64,000 nt of DNA, taken from Bombardia bombarda (Eukaryota; Ascomycota; Sordariomycetes; Sordariales; Lasiosphaeriaceae). The translations under genes were made by a program, and so were the position numbers. Below, piece after piece: positions 35,537-47,670 of the stretch. The stretch spans positions 2,976,001-3,040,000 of the forward strand of contig JAULSR010000004.1 of the NCBI GenBank assembly GCA_030512295.1, in the 5' to 3' direction. The notes beneath the pieces were generated by a model, which did no database searches, was not told where the DNA came from, and saw nothing but the letters and a program-made list of their open reading frames with translations. How positions within the stretch are numbered: position 1 is the stretch's first letter; each line of letters opens with the position of its first letter.

Positions 35537-37876
35537 GTTTATTTGTGCCGAGTGATGGTAGGCGAGAGAAGTGTAAACAACTGGAGGCTTGAAAAAAGGA
35601 ACAAAAACCCCAACCCAGTGGCACTGCCTTGGGGTGGCAACTACGAACTAAACAAGCTTGAGCACTTAATGTCAGACCAGCTGATATGATGGCAAGAAAA
35701 GAATTGAGGAGAGGGAAAGGGAGAAGAGAAAAGGCAAGCTGCGAGATCAACAGCCGAACTGCTCTTCTTTCTACACATGTCGTGTCACTAAGTCACTTAT
35801 ATACATGTCTTGCCCCATGTGGTTTGTTGGCAGACTCTTTGTGATAGCACCATGCTTAGGTATCTAGCTGGTGCTTGCTCTTGACCAAGCTGAAAAGATG
35901 TATGGCTAGCGCGTAAGTACCTAGATTTCATGCACAAACTCCTGGTGCGGGCAGAGGTTGCTAGCCAGGGGTAGGTAAGGTAGGCAGGAGTAAGCGCAAG
36001 GCAATGATACTACTGCGAATGTCTGAGGGAAGGTGACATCAGCTATTGACACTGACAGTGTCTGCGGGTAGATGCGCGCCATGATGGGGAACCAACATGG
36101 GAAAGGCTCATGGGAAAGGCTCATGGGAAAGCCTAAGCGAGCAGGAGCAGAAGGTGACCGGCCACTGCAGGCATCACCTAGGTACCATCTGGGCGTTGTT
36201 GCAAATAGAGTCGAGATGATAGGGAGGCGGTCATGGGTGATGGATGTTGGGTGTACGGCAGCGAGGCAGCTTGAGCCGATCAACCAAACCGAGCCTACCT
36301 CTCACTTGATATTATCCCCAGGTTAGATGGGCGGGATCGACCTAATTCTTAGTACGGGAGATTTGCAGTAGCCCCGAGGAACGGGAGACGACCGATTGAG
36401 TTGCATCGCTTCTCAAAGGGTCCATCCCCTCGAGGTATCGACTGGGACATGGCATCCTAGATTGCACTGCAGAGGGCGCATATTCAGTCTCATATTCAGT
36501 CTCATGTTTGCTGTGTTAGCTGTAAGTTGCCCGTCAGGTTCATTCAGTCTTCAGTTCAAACTCCTGTATCCAGCCTTCTAAGTGTACGCTGGATTTTGAC
36601 GCTAGGGATATGGATGTATCTTTCACAGTACCCTGTGAGCGGAGTGAGTAAGCTAGATGCTCAGTCGTGCAGTTTTCATCATCTCGCTCTGTCCTCTTCT
36701 CCTGCTTCTTTTCTTCCCTCCGTTTTTACTTCAGATTGTCCGACCCCACTCGCCCGCACCTGGGGGATGGATGCGATGGCGATGTGTGGTGAGACGGCTT
36801 GGCAACAGCCGGCTCGACCTTCCTCGATGAGGAATCCCATAGCTCTGGAGTGAAGAGTCTTGGCTGCCCTAGTCGCGCCAAGTTATCTCGTGATGATACC
36901 AGTACATCCATCGCAGATGCAATCTTGACCAATCTTGGCGATAGAAACATAGAAGGGTTTGGAGATGACAAGCGTGAGGGACACTGGAAGAATGCCCGTT
37001 AGAAAATATGTAGCTGCACTAAATAGAAATCTAAAAAGAAAAGAGAAATCACCCGGGCTTTAATCGAGATTAGAGTTGGTGCACTCTGCTAGAAATAGCA
37101 ACACCTTTTGCCCATCAAACCACGGCGGATGCAAGATAAGGTAATGGCTAAGTCAGATCTCCATGAGCAAATGCGGCAGCAGCCCGCGTGCTCACTTTCC
37201 TTCCTCTGTCGCCTTCGCGCATGGACAACCGACGTCAGCGACCAGGGTTCATCCAATCGGAAAGCCTGCATTGGGATCAACCCTTGTAGCAGGGGACTGC
37301 CATTGCCGGCAGCCACGTTTGGGATTTCTCGCTGAACAGCCCCTGATTTACCAGAGCTCCACGCGGCCAAAAACTTTCAGACAGAGAGCACAATCTTCCA
37401 AGATTGGTGGTTGGCAGCGTCTTGGCAGCGTCAATCCGTCGCACCATGGCCTCTCTTTTTTTCTCTGGCGGTTTGGGGGTGCATCGATCGACAAGGACTT
37501 CCCTGTGCGGAATGAGACAGGGCGAAACGATAGAGCGAGTCTTGGCGACGTCACATCGCAATCATCAATTTACTTACAATGATGTTCTGTCTCCCTTCTG
37601 TTTCTGCTCTCCCTTCTGAAAGAAAGAAAGAAGCAGCCGGTCTGCCATGAGCATTTTTGTTTCTCCTCTTGGCGTTGGGAACTGGCTTCTTCAATGTTCA
37701 AAGTCTAAATAATCTGAAGACAATTACGCTTCACTTCATCCGATCTTTTGTCATTTCTTCTTTTTTTTTTTTTTTTTTTTTTTGTCCTGGGAGGTCCTCA
37801 AGCCAATGAACGGAAGGCGAATACAACATCACAGCTACTAAGCACCCAGGAGTAGCAACCCCAGACATACCTCACA
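35537..37876. promoter_or_regulatory. Divergent intergenic region, 2.3 kb
   Basis: Lies between the cytochrome gene (minus) and the Ser/Thr-rich membrane protein gene (plus), so both promoters are here. Includes a 13 bp tandem repeat at 36096-36134 and a T23 run at 37761-37783 about 95 bp before the plus-strand start. No gene is supported. Confidence 0.45.
36096..36134. repeat. Three copies of a 13-mer
   Basis: CATGGGAAAGGCT repeated three times, the third copy with one change (GCCT). Confidence 0.9.
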
Positions 37877-39862
37877 ATGAGGGTCACGGGGCCTTCTCTA
37901 CGCCGCCGATTTGTTAGGCGGGAGAGGAACCAGCGGCGGAGGATTGTGCAGCGCGACGCTGACTCCGACGCTGATTCTGACTCTGATGATGAAGCTCCAG
38001 CTCGTCCAGCCGTCCGCCCCAGCCCCAGCACTTCATCCAGAACCGGGTCGGGACTGAAGCTAGAAGTTGCAACGGGGACCAATGCAGGATTCGCCGCGCT
38101 GCCCACCCTGCCGCCTCTCCCGGCATCGTCTGTTCCAACGGTAACCTTTGGGGCTGATACTGCCGTGCCAGCAGCAGAGGTGGAATCGGAATCCGAGGAG
38201 TCTGATGTTGGTGGCATCGAGAGCGAATCGGAGGACTCGGACGACGAAGGCATTGAGCCACCGCCATCGTCTGTTGTAGCGACGTCGACCATTCCAACCC
38301 CCGCGCCAACGCTTTCGTCCCTGACGCCTCCGCCCTCTGTTACGACGACCACGTCTTTGCCGCCACCGCCTCCGGCAACTACATCAACTTCGGTGGCGCC
38401 ACCACCCGTAGTAACATCAAGTTCAACCCTCTCGGTGGTTCTGGGCGCACCGATAACCTCGACAAAGGCGCCCCCTTCGTCTACAAGCACCGTCTCCACG
38501 ACGACCTCGTCTGCCAGCACTTCCAAGTCCTCCACCACTTCTTCAGCCGCCTCTACCACGTCGTCCAAAGCCCAATCATCCTCGGCAGCCAGCAGCTCGT
38601 CAACCGCGTCAAGCAGTGTCGCCTCCAGCTCTGCCGCAGCCAGTACTACCAGCCAGCCGCAGACCACCGTCCCGGTTGTGGAGCTCCCAACATTCACTCC
38701 GCCTACCGCAACTACAACATTTGCGGTGGCAGCTCCCGACATCACATCCTCTTCCCCTGGGCCGACACAGACGAATGCTTCAGGACAAGCCCTCGCTGAT
38801 GTCAACGTCCAAGACCAGGGTCTGGTGTCGTCCCAACAGCCCAGCAACGGAGGTGCCATAGCTGGTATTGTTATTGGAGTTTTGGGTATGGTCTCGTTCC
38901 CCATTTTGGTCTTCATGTAGCAGATGATGCTAACCAAACGCATAGCCCTTGTCGGTATCCTCGCCTTCTTCCTCCTGTGGCTCACCCGTCGCCGCCGCCG
39001 CCTCAATGGCGACCCACCCTCCTCTTCCAAATCCTTCAAGTTTCCCTCCCTCCCTGCCTTCAGTTTTCCCGGGGGCTACTCATTCTCTGGCAGAACGCGC
39101 TTGTCTAGCACGAGCGGCACTACCTGGGGTGGCCCTCTGTGGGGTGCAGCTTCTTCCACTGGAGGCCGCAGCACTGTTGGCCGGAGGACCATGATGAGCG
39201 AAGCGCCCCCGATGCCGGCATTCCCAGCGCACCTGCAGAACCCGACGGCACCAAACTTTCTGAGCGTTCCCGGCGCTGCTGCCCAACGTCCCAACGACAG
39301 ACTGAGCCGGTCCAGCACCGACATCATGGACTCGATGATGCAGGCTGCCTACGCTGCAGAGAGTGGCCGCAACTTCAACGACATGGAGCGTAACGCCGGG
39401 GCCCAGTCTCAGTCGGAGGATGGAACTCAGTGGCCCTCAGGTGCATACGCCAACGAGAAGGAGGCAGGATACTACGGCCAATCCCAACCGCAGTATCAGC
39501 CGTATAGCAGTGGTGCCATGGACGAGAAAGCTGCCGAGAAGTGGAGAGACGACAGGGCCTATGCGATGCTCATGGGGAGGGAGGTCGGCGCCCCGCTTAC
39601 ACCGGCGCCTGCAGCAAGAGGCTTTGGCAACGGTGGCGGGCCACCGGTTCTCCCGCCCATGCCCGTGACGCCCGTGGAGAAGAAGCCCGTCAGCAACTGG
39701 CTTGCAGGGTTGGTGACGCCGCGCACGAGCAGGCTCGGCGCGCCGCCATTGAGTCCGCTGCGGCCACCCATGCCCGGGTTTGGGAACAATGGCGGCAAGG
39801 GAGGGAAGAGAGACACGGTCACGACGGCAACCGAGAGCAGTATCGATGGATGGTATCGGTAA
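37877..39862 (+). CDS. Ser/Thr-rich single-pass membrane protein (Mid2-like sensor architecture)
   Basis: Exons 37877-38885 and 38946-39862, 60 bp intron (GTATGG donor, GCTAAC branch, GCATAG acceptor), 641 residues. The intron falls inside the transmembrane segment and splicing restores it: GGAIAGIVIGVLG joins ALVGILAFFLLWLTRRRRR (about 326-350). Outside part: basic start, acidic Asp/Ser repeats, then a very Ser/Thr/Pro-rich region (about 130-300) that would be heavily O-mannosylated. Inside part: about 290 residues with basic stop-transfer, Pro-rich, and LAGLVTPRTSRLGAPPLSPLRP. This is the layout of wall-stress sensors and other anchored mucin-like proteins. No signal peptide is seen at this ATG, so a 5' exon may be missing. 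Function inferred from architecture only. Confidence 0.8.
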
Positions 39863-40664
39863 TGTGAACTGCTGATGTCAATATGTATGGTGGTTTATTA
39901 GAGCTCACACTTGGTCGTGTTTATGATCAGGTCATAGTCATCATAGCTTAAGAACGAGGATTGAAAAATTGGCTTGGGGCTTACCACAGGTATATGTATC
40001 AGTTCCAGCGAGCCACCCACCACCGATCCCCCAGTTGGTCAATGGCCCCATTCCATAGCTCAACTGGCGGTATGTAAGAATAGCTCCTTGTTAATTGAGG
40101 CGTCATTTGAGGCCCTTGGGTTCAACTCCCGTTTGTGGTCGGGGTTTTTCTGTTAGTAAAGACGAAGTAAACTCTCCATTACAGGGATTAATGGAGGTGT
40201 TTCGTAGCCGGCTACCCTCGGAAGAGGTTAGCCGGTAAGCTTTTGGTGTTTTCTTCTATCTCCATTGTTGAAAATAAAAAAGAAATAAGACTGGTCATAT
40301 TCATGATCAGCCCCAGTCGTCCTAGATTTTTCTTTTTTTTTTTGTACATATGTAGGTGTGTGTGTAGCAGCTTCTATTGTTGTGGTCTGTTTATCTCGCT
40401 ATGTTGCTTTTGAAATTGATCAGATTAATCATTGTGGACGCCCCCGACTGGGCTGCTCTCAACCTCATTGACCATTTCTAGCACTGAAGAAACTGACTGC
40501 ACTTCTTGTTGTCGATCGTTGGATAAATCATATACTACCCCCCTGAGCCCCTCTCATGCATGTTGAATTGCATGGTTCGTTCCCCTCTCTCTGTTGTTGA
40601 AAACACTGCATCTGTTCCGCAAACATGGAAAGATGCAGAAGACCACTCCCTCTATCCGTTTTGC
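39863..40664. other. Convergent intergenic region with a repeat-like insertion
   Basis: 3' regions of the membrane protein and ZIP genes. Contains a tRNA-like pol III element (40049-40149) and two hairpins: CTCCATTA/TAATGGAG at about 40172-40195 and a TAGCCGG inverted pair at about 40207-40238. These lie between diverged copies of a 35 bp sequence (39912-39946 and 40292-40325). Confidence 0.6.
40049..40149 (+). repeat. tRNA-related (SINE-like) sequence with A and B boxes
   Basis: TAGCTCAACTGG (40056-40067) fits the pol III A box and GGTTCAACTCC (40119-40129) the B box, 51 nt apart, followed by a T5 run at 40145-40149. The would-be acceptor ends do not pair and only four of five T-stem pairs form, so it is not a working tRNA gene; a SINE head or tRNA pseudogene fits better. 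Confidence 0.5.
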
Positions 40665-41289
40665 TCAAGCCCAAGCGCCAACAAGGCTCATAAACACAGC
40701 TCCGGCAAACACCAGCAAGCAGGCATAGATGCGCTTCCTGCCCCTCAGAATCCGCCAGCTCTCGTCGCTCAGGAAATCTTCCGACAAGAGCTCGACCAGC
40801 GACGCAAATGTCAGCAGACCAGAAGAGATGGCGTTCATGGTGCCGACGAGAATAAGACCTGTCTCCGAATCGGGGCTGTACAACGAGTGTGTGGCGAGAC
40901 CGAGCGCTTGGCCAATGGGTGTACTGCATCAGATAAAGGTGAGGAGGCGGACTTAAACAGCTCATAGGTTCACATATGGGTGATCGAATGAAATGTGCAA
41001 AAAGGAGGAGGAGGAAAGGTGGTGGACCTACGTGCAGCCATAGGCAAGCGCCATCAACCACGGCTGCCACGAGCCTTTGGGCCATTCAATAGAGGCGATG
41101 CGGGAGCCAAGAGCGAGGCCTTCGAATGTTTCTGCACGTTGTGGAATTGACCCCCTTTTATTAGCGCAGCACGGCAAAGATCTATTCCACTAGGTAAACA
41201 CCACCTGGGACCGATGCACAATGACACAATAGCACATAATGGATACTGGCGTCTACGGCTGATCTCTGGATAAATACGCCAAAGATGAA

Positions 41290-41329
<40 letters not shown>

Positions 41330-42897
41330 CAAAACTCACGATGAAACGCAATTGCAATCAGCAGCACGATGAACTCGCCGCGGATAGACACACTCAGTGC
41401 CATGCCGATGAACACACTATGGAACAAAATGCCGACCTCGAGCAGCACGCACTGCAGCAGCTCCTTGCGGTGCTTCTGCTCTGCTGTCAGGGCATTCGGG
41501 ACCCACGTGCCAGCATTCTCCTCTTGCTCCACCGCACTGTCATCTCTACTGGGGATGGCGCCGAGTGATGCTTGGGATGACGATAGGTGCTTGTTGAGAG
41601 TTTGCGTGTGCTGCTGCTGCACTTGATTCAGCCCATCGGGATCCTGGCAGCGCAGGTGGGACAGGCGTCGGCCCATGCTGGTGGACCGGCCGAGGACTTG
41701 ACCCATGGGGCGGACTGCGATGCCGCCGTTGTTGATGTCGTCGTCTGCGACAACGGTGCTGTCGCTGTTGTTATTGCCGGTGGTAGATCGGATCTGAGTC
41801 ATGGTCATGGTCATCTCTGGTTCAACATCACCATTCATGCGCACCTCTTGCGCACTCGCCACAGATCCCCTTCTTTCACCGGCACTACTACCACCACCCT
41901 CTCTCACCCTTCCGACTGCCTCGGATGGTACATGCCTTGCCGGATGAAACACCATCTCAATGATTGTCACCAAAAAGATACCTCCAAGCGCAATGGCCCC
42001 AGGCATAGCCGGATAGTCGGTCGTCCAGAAGCTATCCAGGCACTTGTCTCCGAGCAGGATGAAGGCCGTCGGCAAGAGATGCACGAATGCCGTGGCGATC
42101 AGCACGCCCGTGCCAAAGTGTCTGACTGAGAAGAAAAAGACAGCCGGCAGGCGGATGCCGGGGACGCGCTTGGCAAGCATGGGGAAGGCGCAAGCGCTGG
42201 AGGAGACAGCGAGGATGATGACGAGAGCCCCTGCGTGGAGGGGGGTGTTGTAGATGGCCTCGGGGATGGGCGTGTTGACGGGGCAGGTGGATCGTTTGCT
42301 GAGCCTTTTGCCCAGCCTTTGCTGATCGTAGCTGAACTGAACATGCGTCTCTTGCGTCGCATCAACAGAGCCAGCATGGAGCAGTTCAACTCCCTCCTTC
42401 CGCCACTGCGCCGGCAGGCTCAAGGTCCCCATCAACCACGACAATGCCACGGCGCAGACAACCACCGAGAGCACCCATGTGACCCAGCCCTTGATTCGAG
42501 TCGACAGTGACTTCATCTCGGGGCTGCTGCTATCGGCCACAATGGGTGCCATTGCAAGACAGGCGCGGCCTTCACCGCCAGCGCCTGTCTCTAGGGGGTG
42601 CGAGGCCAGTCCATAGGAAATGGACCACGGCCTCGCAGTTGACGGGGCTATCAACGCCCCTGGAACCGATGACTGTGTCTCGGGCGTGAGACCGCGTTGC
42701 TTTTCGTCAAACACGACAGACGAGGGCCCGCCGCCGCCGCCGCCGCCGCCGCCACTACCATTGCGGTACACGCGAGAGTTGGCAATGCCATTCAGGTCCT
42801 GGCGCGTAGTCAGGTCGGGGGCAAGAAAGGGCGGGCTCTGGTTCCAGCCGGGGTGCTCGAGCGACGGGTCATCGTCGGATCGTGAGGGGCGGTTCAT
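40665..42897 (-). CDS. ZIP family zinc/iron transporter
   Basis: Exons 42897-41340, 41131-41032 and 40923-40665 (introns 208 and 108 bp), 638 residues. An N-terminal cytosolic extension (1-130) with a poly-Gly run precedes one predicted TM (about 135-155) and then the ZIP core. Family marks: HFGTGVLIATAFVHLLPTAF, a long hydrophilic variable loop (about 325-470), HSVFIGMALSVSIRGEF, the metal-site helix AIAFHQTFEGLALGSRIA formed exactly across intron 1, and YGCTTPIGQALGLATHS across intron 2. The C-terminus ends in VFAGAVFMSLVGAWA. ZIP proteins carry Zn2+ or Fe2+ into the cytosol. The extra N-terminal segment resembles a subgroup of larger fungal ZIPs. Intron 1 holds a (GAAA) microsatellite. Metal specificity unproven. 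Confidence 0.92.
41288..41329. repeat. (GAAA)n microsatellite within ZIP intron 1
   Basis: About ten units of AAAG/GAAA. On the transcribed strand it is a CTTT pyrimidine tract just 3' of the donor. Confidence 0.9.
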
Positions 42898-44022
42898 ATT
42901 GGGTGGTGGCGGTGGTGGTGGTGATAGTGGTAATAGTGGTGGTGGTCAATGACGATGGTGGTGGTGATGCAGCCGAGATCGCCGAGTTAGTGGCACACCA
43001 GCAAAGAAATTTCAAATATTTTTTTTTTTTTTTTGCAATTGAAAATTGGAGCTGTTTGAACGAGAATAAGTACTCGAAACTGACTCAATTGAAATTGGAT
43101 GCTGTCCTGTTCAGATGGCTCAATGGATATGATAAGAATGGCACCTTGATGCTGGATCCAACGTTTTCGTCTGTAGCGGCAGGACGGGGCGGTCAGTCAT
43201 TCCATCCAGTGTTTCAGATGCAGCTTTGAGCGTCAGCAGCGGCCAAGCCAAGAGCCAAGCCAAGGCCAAGAGCCATCAAAGTCTCCATTTGTGATAATTT
43301 GTTATTTTTGTTAATGCGTGGACCGTGCATAGGGCGTGGTGGTGGATATTCTTACGTATCTAGCTCATTTCTCTCTCTTTAACTCCTAACCCTGGTATTG
43401 TCTCCGCCACTGCCAAGACCAATCACGTCCCGTGGCACTCCGATGGCCCCACCTTTAGTATCTGCAATGGGAAAAACAACATGCCCCTTTTTGACCTTCT
43501 TCCGACGGACGCCCAAAACGTTCTCCGGGCCGGCACGGGCATCGGGAGTGGCCTGCCATAACCGGTCTTTCCCGAGGTGTTGAACAAAAATGCGGGGAGG
43601 TCCACGGGAGTGGGCGTGGGCTTTGAGCCAACGACCACGCCGCAAAGAAGTGGAGTGCTTTGCCAAACCAATCAAAATAAAGGGGTTTCAAATGGCATCA
43701 TTAAGATGCTAGAATAAGTACTTGTACTGATAGTGCAGTTGCTCTGGTTTCCACCATCATAGTGACGATGAGTGACACGTCGACATCAGATGCATTGTCG
43801 TGAGCCATTCGGAGACGGTTCGCAGCGCCTACAATCTCGGCCATCAATGGGATACAGGACCAAGCCCCGACAACCTACATGTAGCTGAGTTAATTGTTTC
43901 AAAGGTCCTTTGCACTGTTACTTTTCAAGTGCCATGCTTCTCTTGAATCCTAGTGAAATACTTATACAAATCCATACCAGCCATTGGTTGTGATGCCATA
44001 CTTGGAAACATACGCCCCTCAC
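42898..44022. other. Intergenic, about 1.1 kb
   Basis: Promoter of the ZIP gene (with GGT-rich triplet repeats at 42900-42970 and a T-run near 43018-43034) and 3' region of the S10 peptidase. A short AAGCC/AGCCA repeat lies near 43230-43275. The frames at 43379-43690 overlap on both strands without family resemblance. No gene called. Confidence 0.5.
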
Positions 44023-46447
44023 TCAAAATGACCAATCCTGTACATGAGCGACTGTAAACACCGCCACGAGAGCCATGCACCATGACAATGCGCTCAATGT
44101 ACCCTCCCTTCCGCTTACTCCAGCTGATGTAGGCTGATCCGTCTTGTCCCCTCCATTGGTATTGTTCGACACTGGCGGTAATCCCACCATAGTACTGTTG
44201 CCAAGGCTCCCACCTGCATCCGTCCCATTATCGCCATACAGTACCTCGGTCCCATTCGCCAGTTGGTAGCCCACCAAGATAAAGTCCTTGACCACAGCAG
44301 AGCCGCTGGTCAGGATCTCCTCTTGCTTTTGATCGCAAGTCTCCATGACATCCCACAGGTAGCAATCACGCGCTTCTTCCTTGGGGACGATGCTGTTGGC
44401 GACAAAGACGCTGTCCGGTCCTGAGCTGCTGTAGTCGCCAGCAATGGTAGAAAGCTTGCCCGTTGCGACGTCGGTATTGGACATGACACGGTTGAAGATC
44501 TGGTAAGCTGTTTCCGGTTGGTAGTATGGGACTGTGTGAGGTCATGGATCAGTGATGCTCTCAAAATGGATGCATGCTGTTGATCATCGTTTGAGGAAAA
44601 CATGGGCAGAAGAGTCATTACTCACCAGCGTGGCCAGCCTGAAAGACCCTCGAGAATGATAGATTGCCATATTGCCGCACAAACCCGCCGTTGTAGGACG
44701 GGTTAGTCTCAATGGCGGCATATCCTGCAGAACGGAAGTTCGCCGCTGGTACGTTTTGTGAATCGATGGCGAGACTGACTTGCTCACCACCAAGCCAATT
44801 GACCTGGTAGTCCCTGTCGCCATAGATTAGGGCAACTTTGATGCCCCTGTCCAGGAGAGTTGCCAGGGCTTCGAGGCTGTGGCCACGAACAATGTCTCCT
44901 GTGAGGTCAAAGACTGTTTTACACTCATCGGTTAGTTGCCATTGCACAAGGATGGACCGTCGATTGATACAAATGAAAGATAAAGGGGGGTAGGTACCTT
45001 GACTGACGACAGCAGAAAAGCCCGTAAAGTTCAGTGGCACACCAATGGCTTGCTGAACTTCGGGCGTGTTGAAATAACCGGCTGCCCATTTGGGTGGGAA
45101 TGATGAAAGCACTGGGGATGTGATATCAAAGACATTTCTCTGGTAGTAGGTCAGTCTCAAGACCCAGCATCAATAATTTCAACATAACTTACGCCCGAGG
45201 TGCTATACGGAAGCCACAACTTTCCCATGCAAAACTGCACGGCATCAAAGCAGGCCTTGTTTACTTGAGTGTCATTTCCCAAGCCAGTCGGGTCTTGACG
45301 GTCCGCAATATCGCGACAAATGCCAATCAGGTTGCGGCAGGAATCCGTGTTGCTGATGGCATCGCTGTACTGTGTCTCGTTGATGGCTTTGATACCGTAT
45401 GTGTTGTTGATAGCAAAGTTTGGGTAGCTCGTGATGTGGAGGAATGGATCAATGAAGCCGTTGATAATGCCCACCGTGTCGATGTGAATTTGTACCGCGG
45501 GAGCGCCGATGTCTCCAGCGGCGATGAGGTCGTTCTTCTTCTCAAAGAAGTCGGCAAAGGTCGGCCCGTATTGACCACCGTACGACTCGGACCAGATGCT
45601 AATGTGATTGGTGGTGGAGTTGTACTCGGGAAACCTGGGGGTGATCGGCATGTTAGCCAAGCACACTGGCTGGCAGAAAGGGATCAAGAGCGAGACTCAC
45701 TCCTGCATCCAAGCTTGCATGAACTCCCACATTGCCACTGCGGCTCCCAGGGTGGTATTCGTTGTCTTCACCGGATTCTGAGACGCAAATGTGCCGGCCA
45801 AAAGCGTCAGGTTGGACTGCAGAGCTCCCGCTGCCGCAGGGTCCTTATTATCCACCACAAAGGGTGACAGTATCTCGTTGATGGTTCCATTCACAAGACT
45901 GTCGTATGAGAATCCAACCTGCACCGGCTGGTCCACGTAGAGCATGTTGACCTTGTCATTCCATGACCACGGGTTGAGCGTCGTCGATTTGGAGTCTCGG
46001 GCAACGATGCAGGGCCCATTCTCTCCTGCGGCACTCACTGCTGAGGGTGCGCCCGGTCCGCCCTGAAGCCAAAGAGAAAGCGGCGCATTGGCGGGATCGT
46101 TGCGGGCTTCAAAGAACCAAAAGAAGGTGTGGATCTCGAAGTTGCGACCTGCAGCGGGGTTGGCTGGGAGGTTGACATATCCACTGAAAGATCGGACGCC
46201 AGGAGTGGTCTCGCAGATGTGTGTCTATTCGGTGTTCCCCTGCATTAGATACCAACCAATCAGGGAGTCCAAAAACAGAAATAAAACTTACCTGTTTGTA
46301 GGAGATGGAGACTCCGGCAAATTTGTCCGACTTGGCGGTCAGGAGCTGTTCTGCTTTGGGTGGAAATCCGGCCTCCACCGTAGTCGACAGACCGAGGAAG
46401 AGTGCCGATAACACAGCCGTCCGGATGATGGAAAGTGATAGTACCAT
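44023..46447 (-). CDS. S10 serine carboxypeptidase, probably GPI-anchored
   Basis: Six exons: 46447-46292, 46224-45701, 45634-45193, 45139-44998, 44913-44626, 44531-44023; all five introns are 53-94 bp with GT-AG ends and correct phase; 686 residues. Signal peptide at 1-26 (ending TTVEA). Catalytic set: nucleophile Ser244 in WSESYGGQYGP, an Asp in GDRDYQVNW (454-462), His516 in VFQAGHAG; the oxyanion/substrate block LWLQGGPGAPS is also present. S10 enzymes remove C-terminal residues from peptides at acid pH. The C-terminus has a Ser/Thr/Asn-rich region, then a hydrophobic tail (LSALSWCMALVAVFTVAHV), the pattern of a GPI signal, so it may sit at the cell surface. Many N-glycosylation sites (NxS/T). 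Confidence 0.95.
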
Positions 46448-47670
46448 TGTAATCAAGTCAGGTAAGGTAGGTAGTCGAAAAGAGAAGAATGAAGCTGCCT
46501 GGTTGAGAAGACTAAAGAGCGAGAGGAAGGGGGCTCGTCGTTCTCTGTGGTATCTGGTCACGTCCTCATATATAGCTCTATGATACTCAGTGCAGATAAA
46601 ACATTGGACTGCTTGCTCTTAATAATAGGTGCTCAGCATCTCCTATTCAGATGCTCCACCACGGTGCTTCCTTCAATAGCCCACGGCCCGTCAGCATTGA
46701 TGGCAGGCGCAGTTTGTCATGGAGTTTGACGGGGTAAGTTCATTGTGGACAAACTCTCCCCGGTCCAATTCTATCAACCTATGGACGTGCAAGGCACGCT
46801 TGTATTTGTGATGCATCCCATTGGGTCTGCCGGAAACTAAACGCCACTTTGAGCAGACGTGCAACTTCCTTGAGGCTGTGGCAACTGTCGGTACTTCGTA
46901 GTTCGTACACCGCACTCCTCGGATAGTGAACCCCTGAATGAGGTATAGTGGGGCCTTTGCGAGCTTGGCTTCCATCCCGTCAAGGCATCCTGAGCCGATC
47001 ATCAAAAAACGCCCAGTCGGACATACTGTATGTACAACACATATCGCCATACCTTGACTTTTTTATGGAAATACCCCAGGTAAATTTGCAAAGCCCCATA
47101 CTGTGCATATATACAGTACATCGTTGTCAAGATAGTGCAGCAGTTGTCGGTCCCCTGTCAAGGTTTTTGGGACTCACGCGACAGCGACAAGTTCAATGGT
47201 ACAGCAGTGCTGCAAGTGGGCATGGGTTTGTTTCCTGATCATTTAATGATTTCTCCTCATATGACTGAAGACAGATCGAGATCTCAAATACCACTTTCGA
47301 CCTACGGCAGACAGTGTATAAAGCAAGCTTCGTGGCTTGCATGGTCGCAAACGACCCACCTCACCTCCACTGGTAGCTGGCTCATTCTGGCTGGGAAGGG
47401 TGCTGAAAGGCGCTGCCGTTGGACATGGGGCCCGCCGTTTCAGCCATCAAACTCGGGACGTGCCGCAACCCGATCCTTTTCCTTTTCCTTTTCCAGTCGC
47501 CTGCACGTGGAGTCCACGAGCGCGCCCTCCCTGGGGAAGTTGGGAACAGATTAAATCGGCACTCACAAAGACCAAGCAAATTCACTGTGAATAATATGGA
47601 TACTATTCTGGGTCAAACTTGGTCTTAGACATCAACAAAGCGACTGGTGCATGCACTGTATCGTTTCATC
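46448..47670. other. Intergenic between the two peptidase genes
   Basis: S10 promoter at the left and M14 3' flank at the right. Three CCTTTT units lie at about 47475-47492. No gene is visible. Confidence 0.5.

Noticed and set aside
37798..39039. Long minus-strand open frame (413 codons) opposite the Ser/Thr-rich protein gene
   Set aside because: It mirrors the low-complexity Ser/Thr codons of the plus-strand gene and has no family resemblance; the plus strand has a TM joined by a proper intron.
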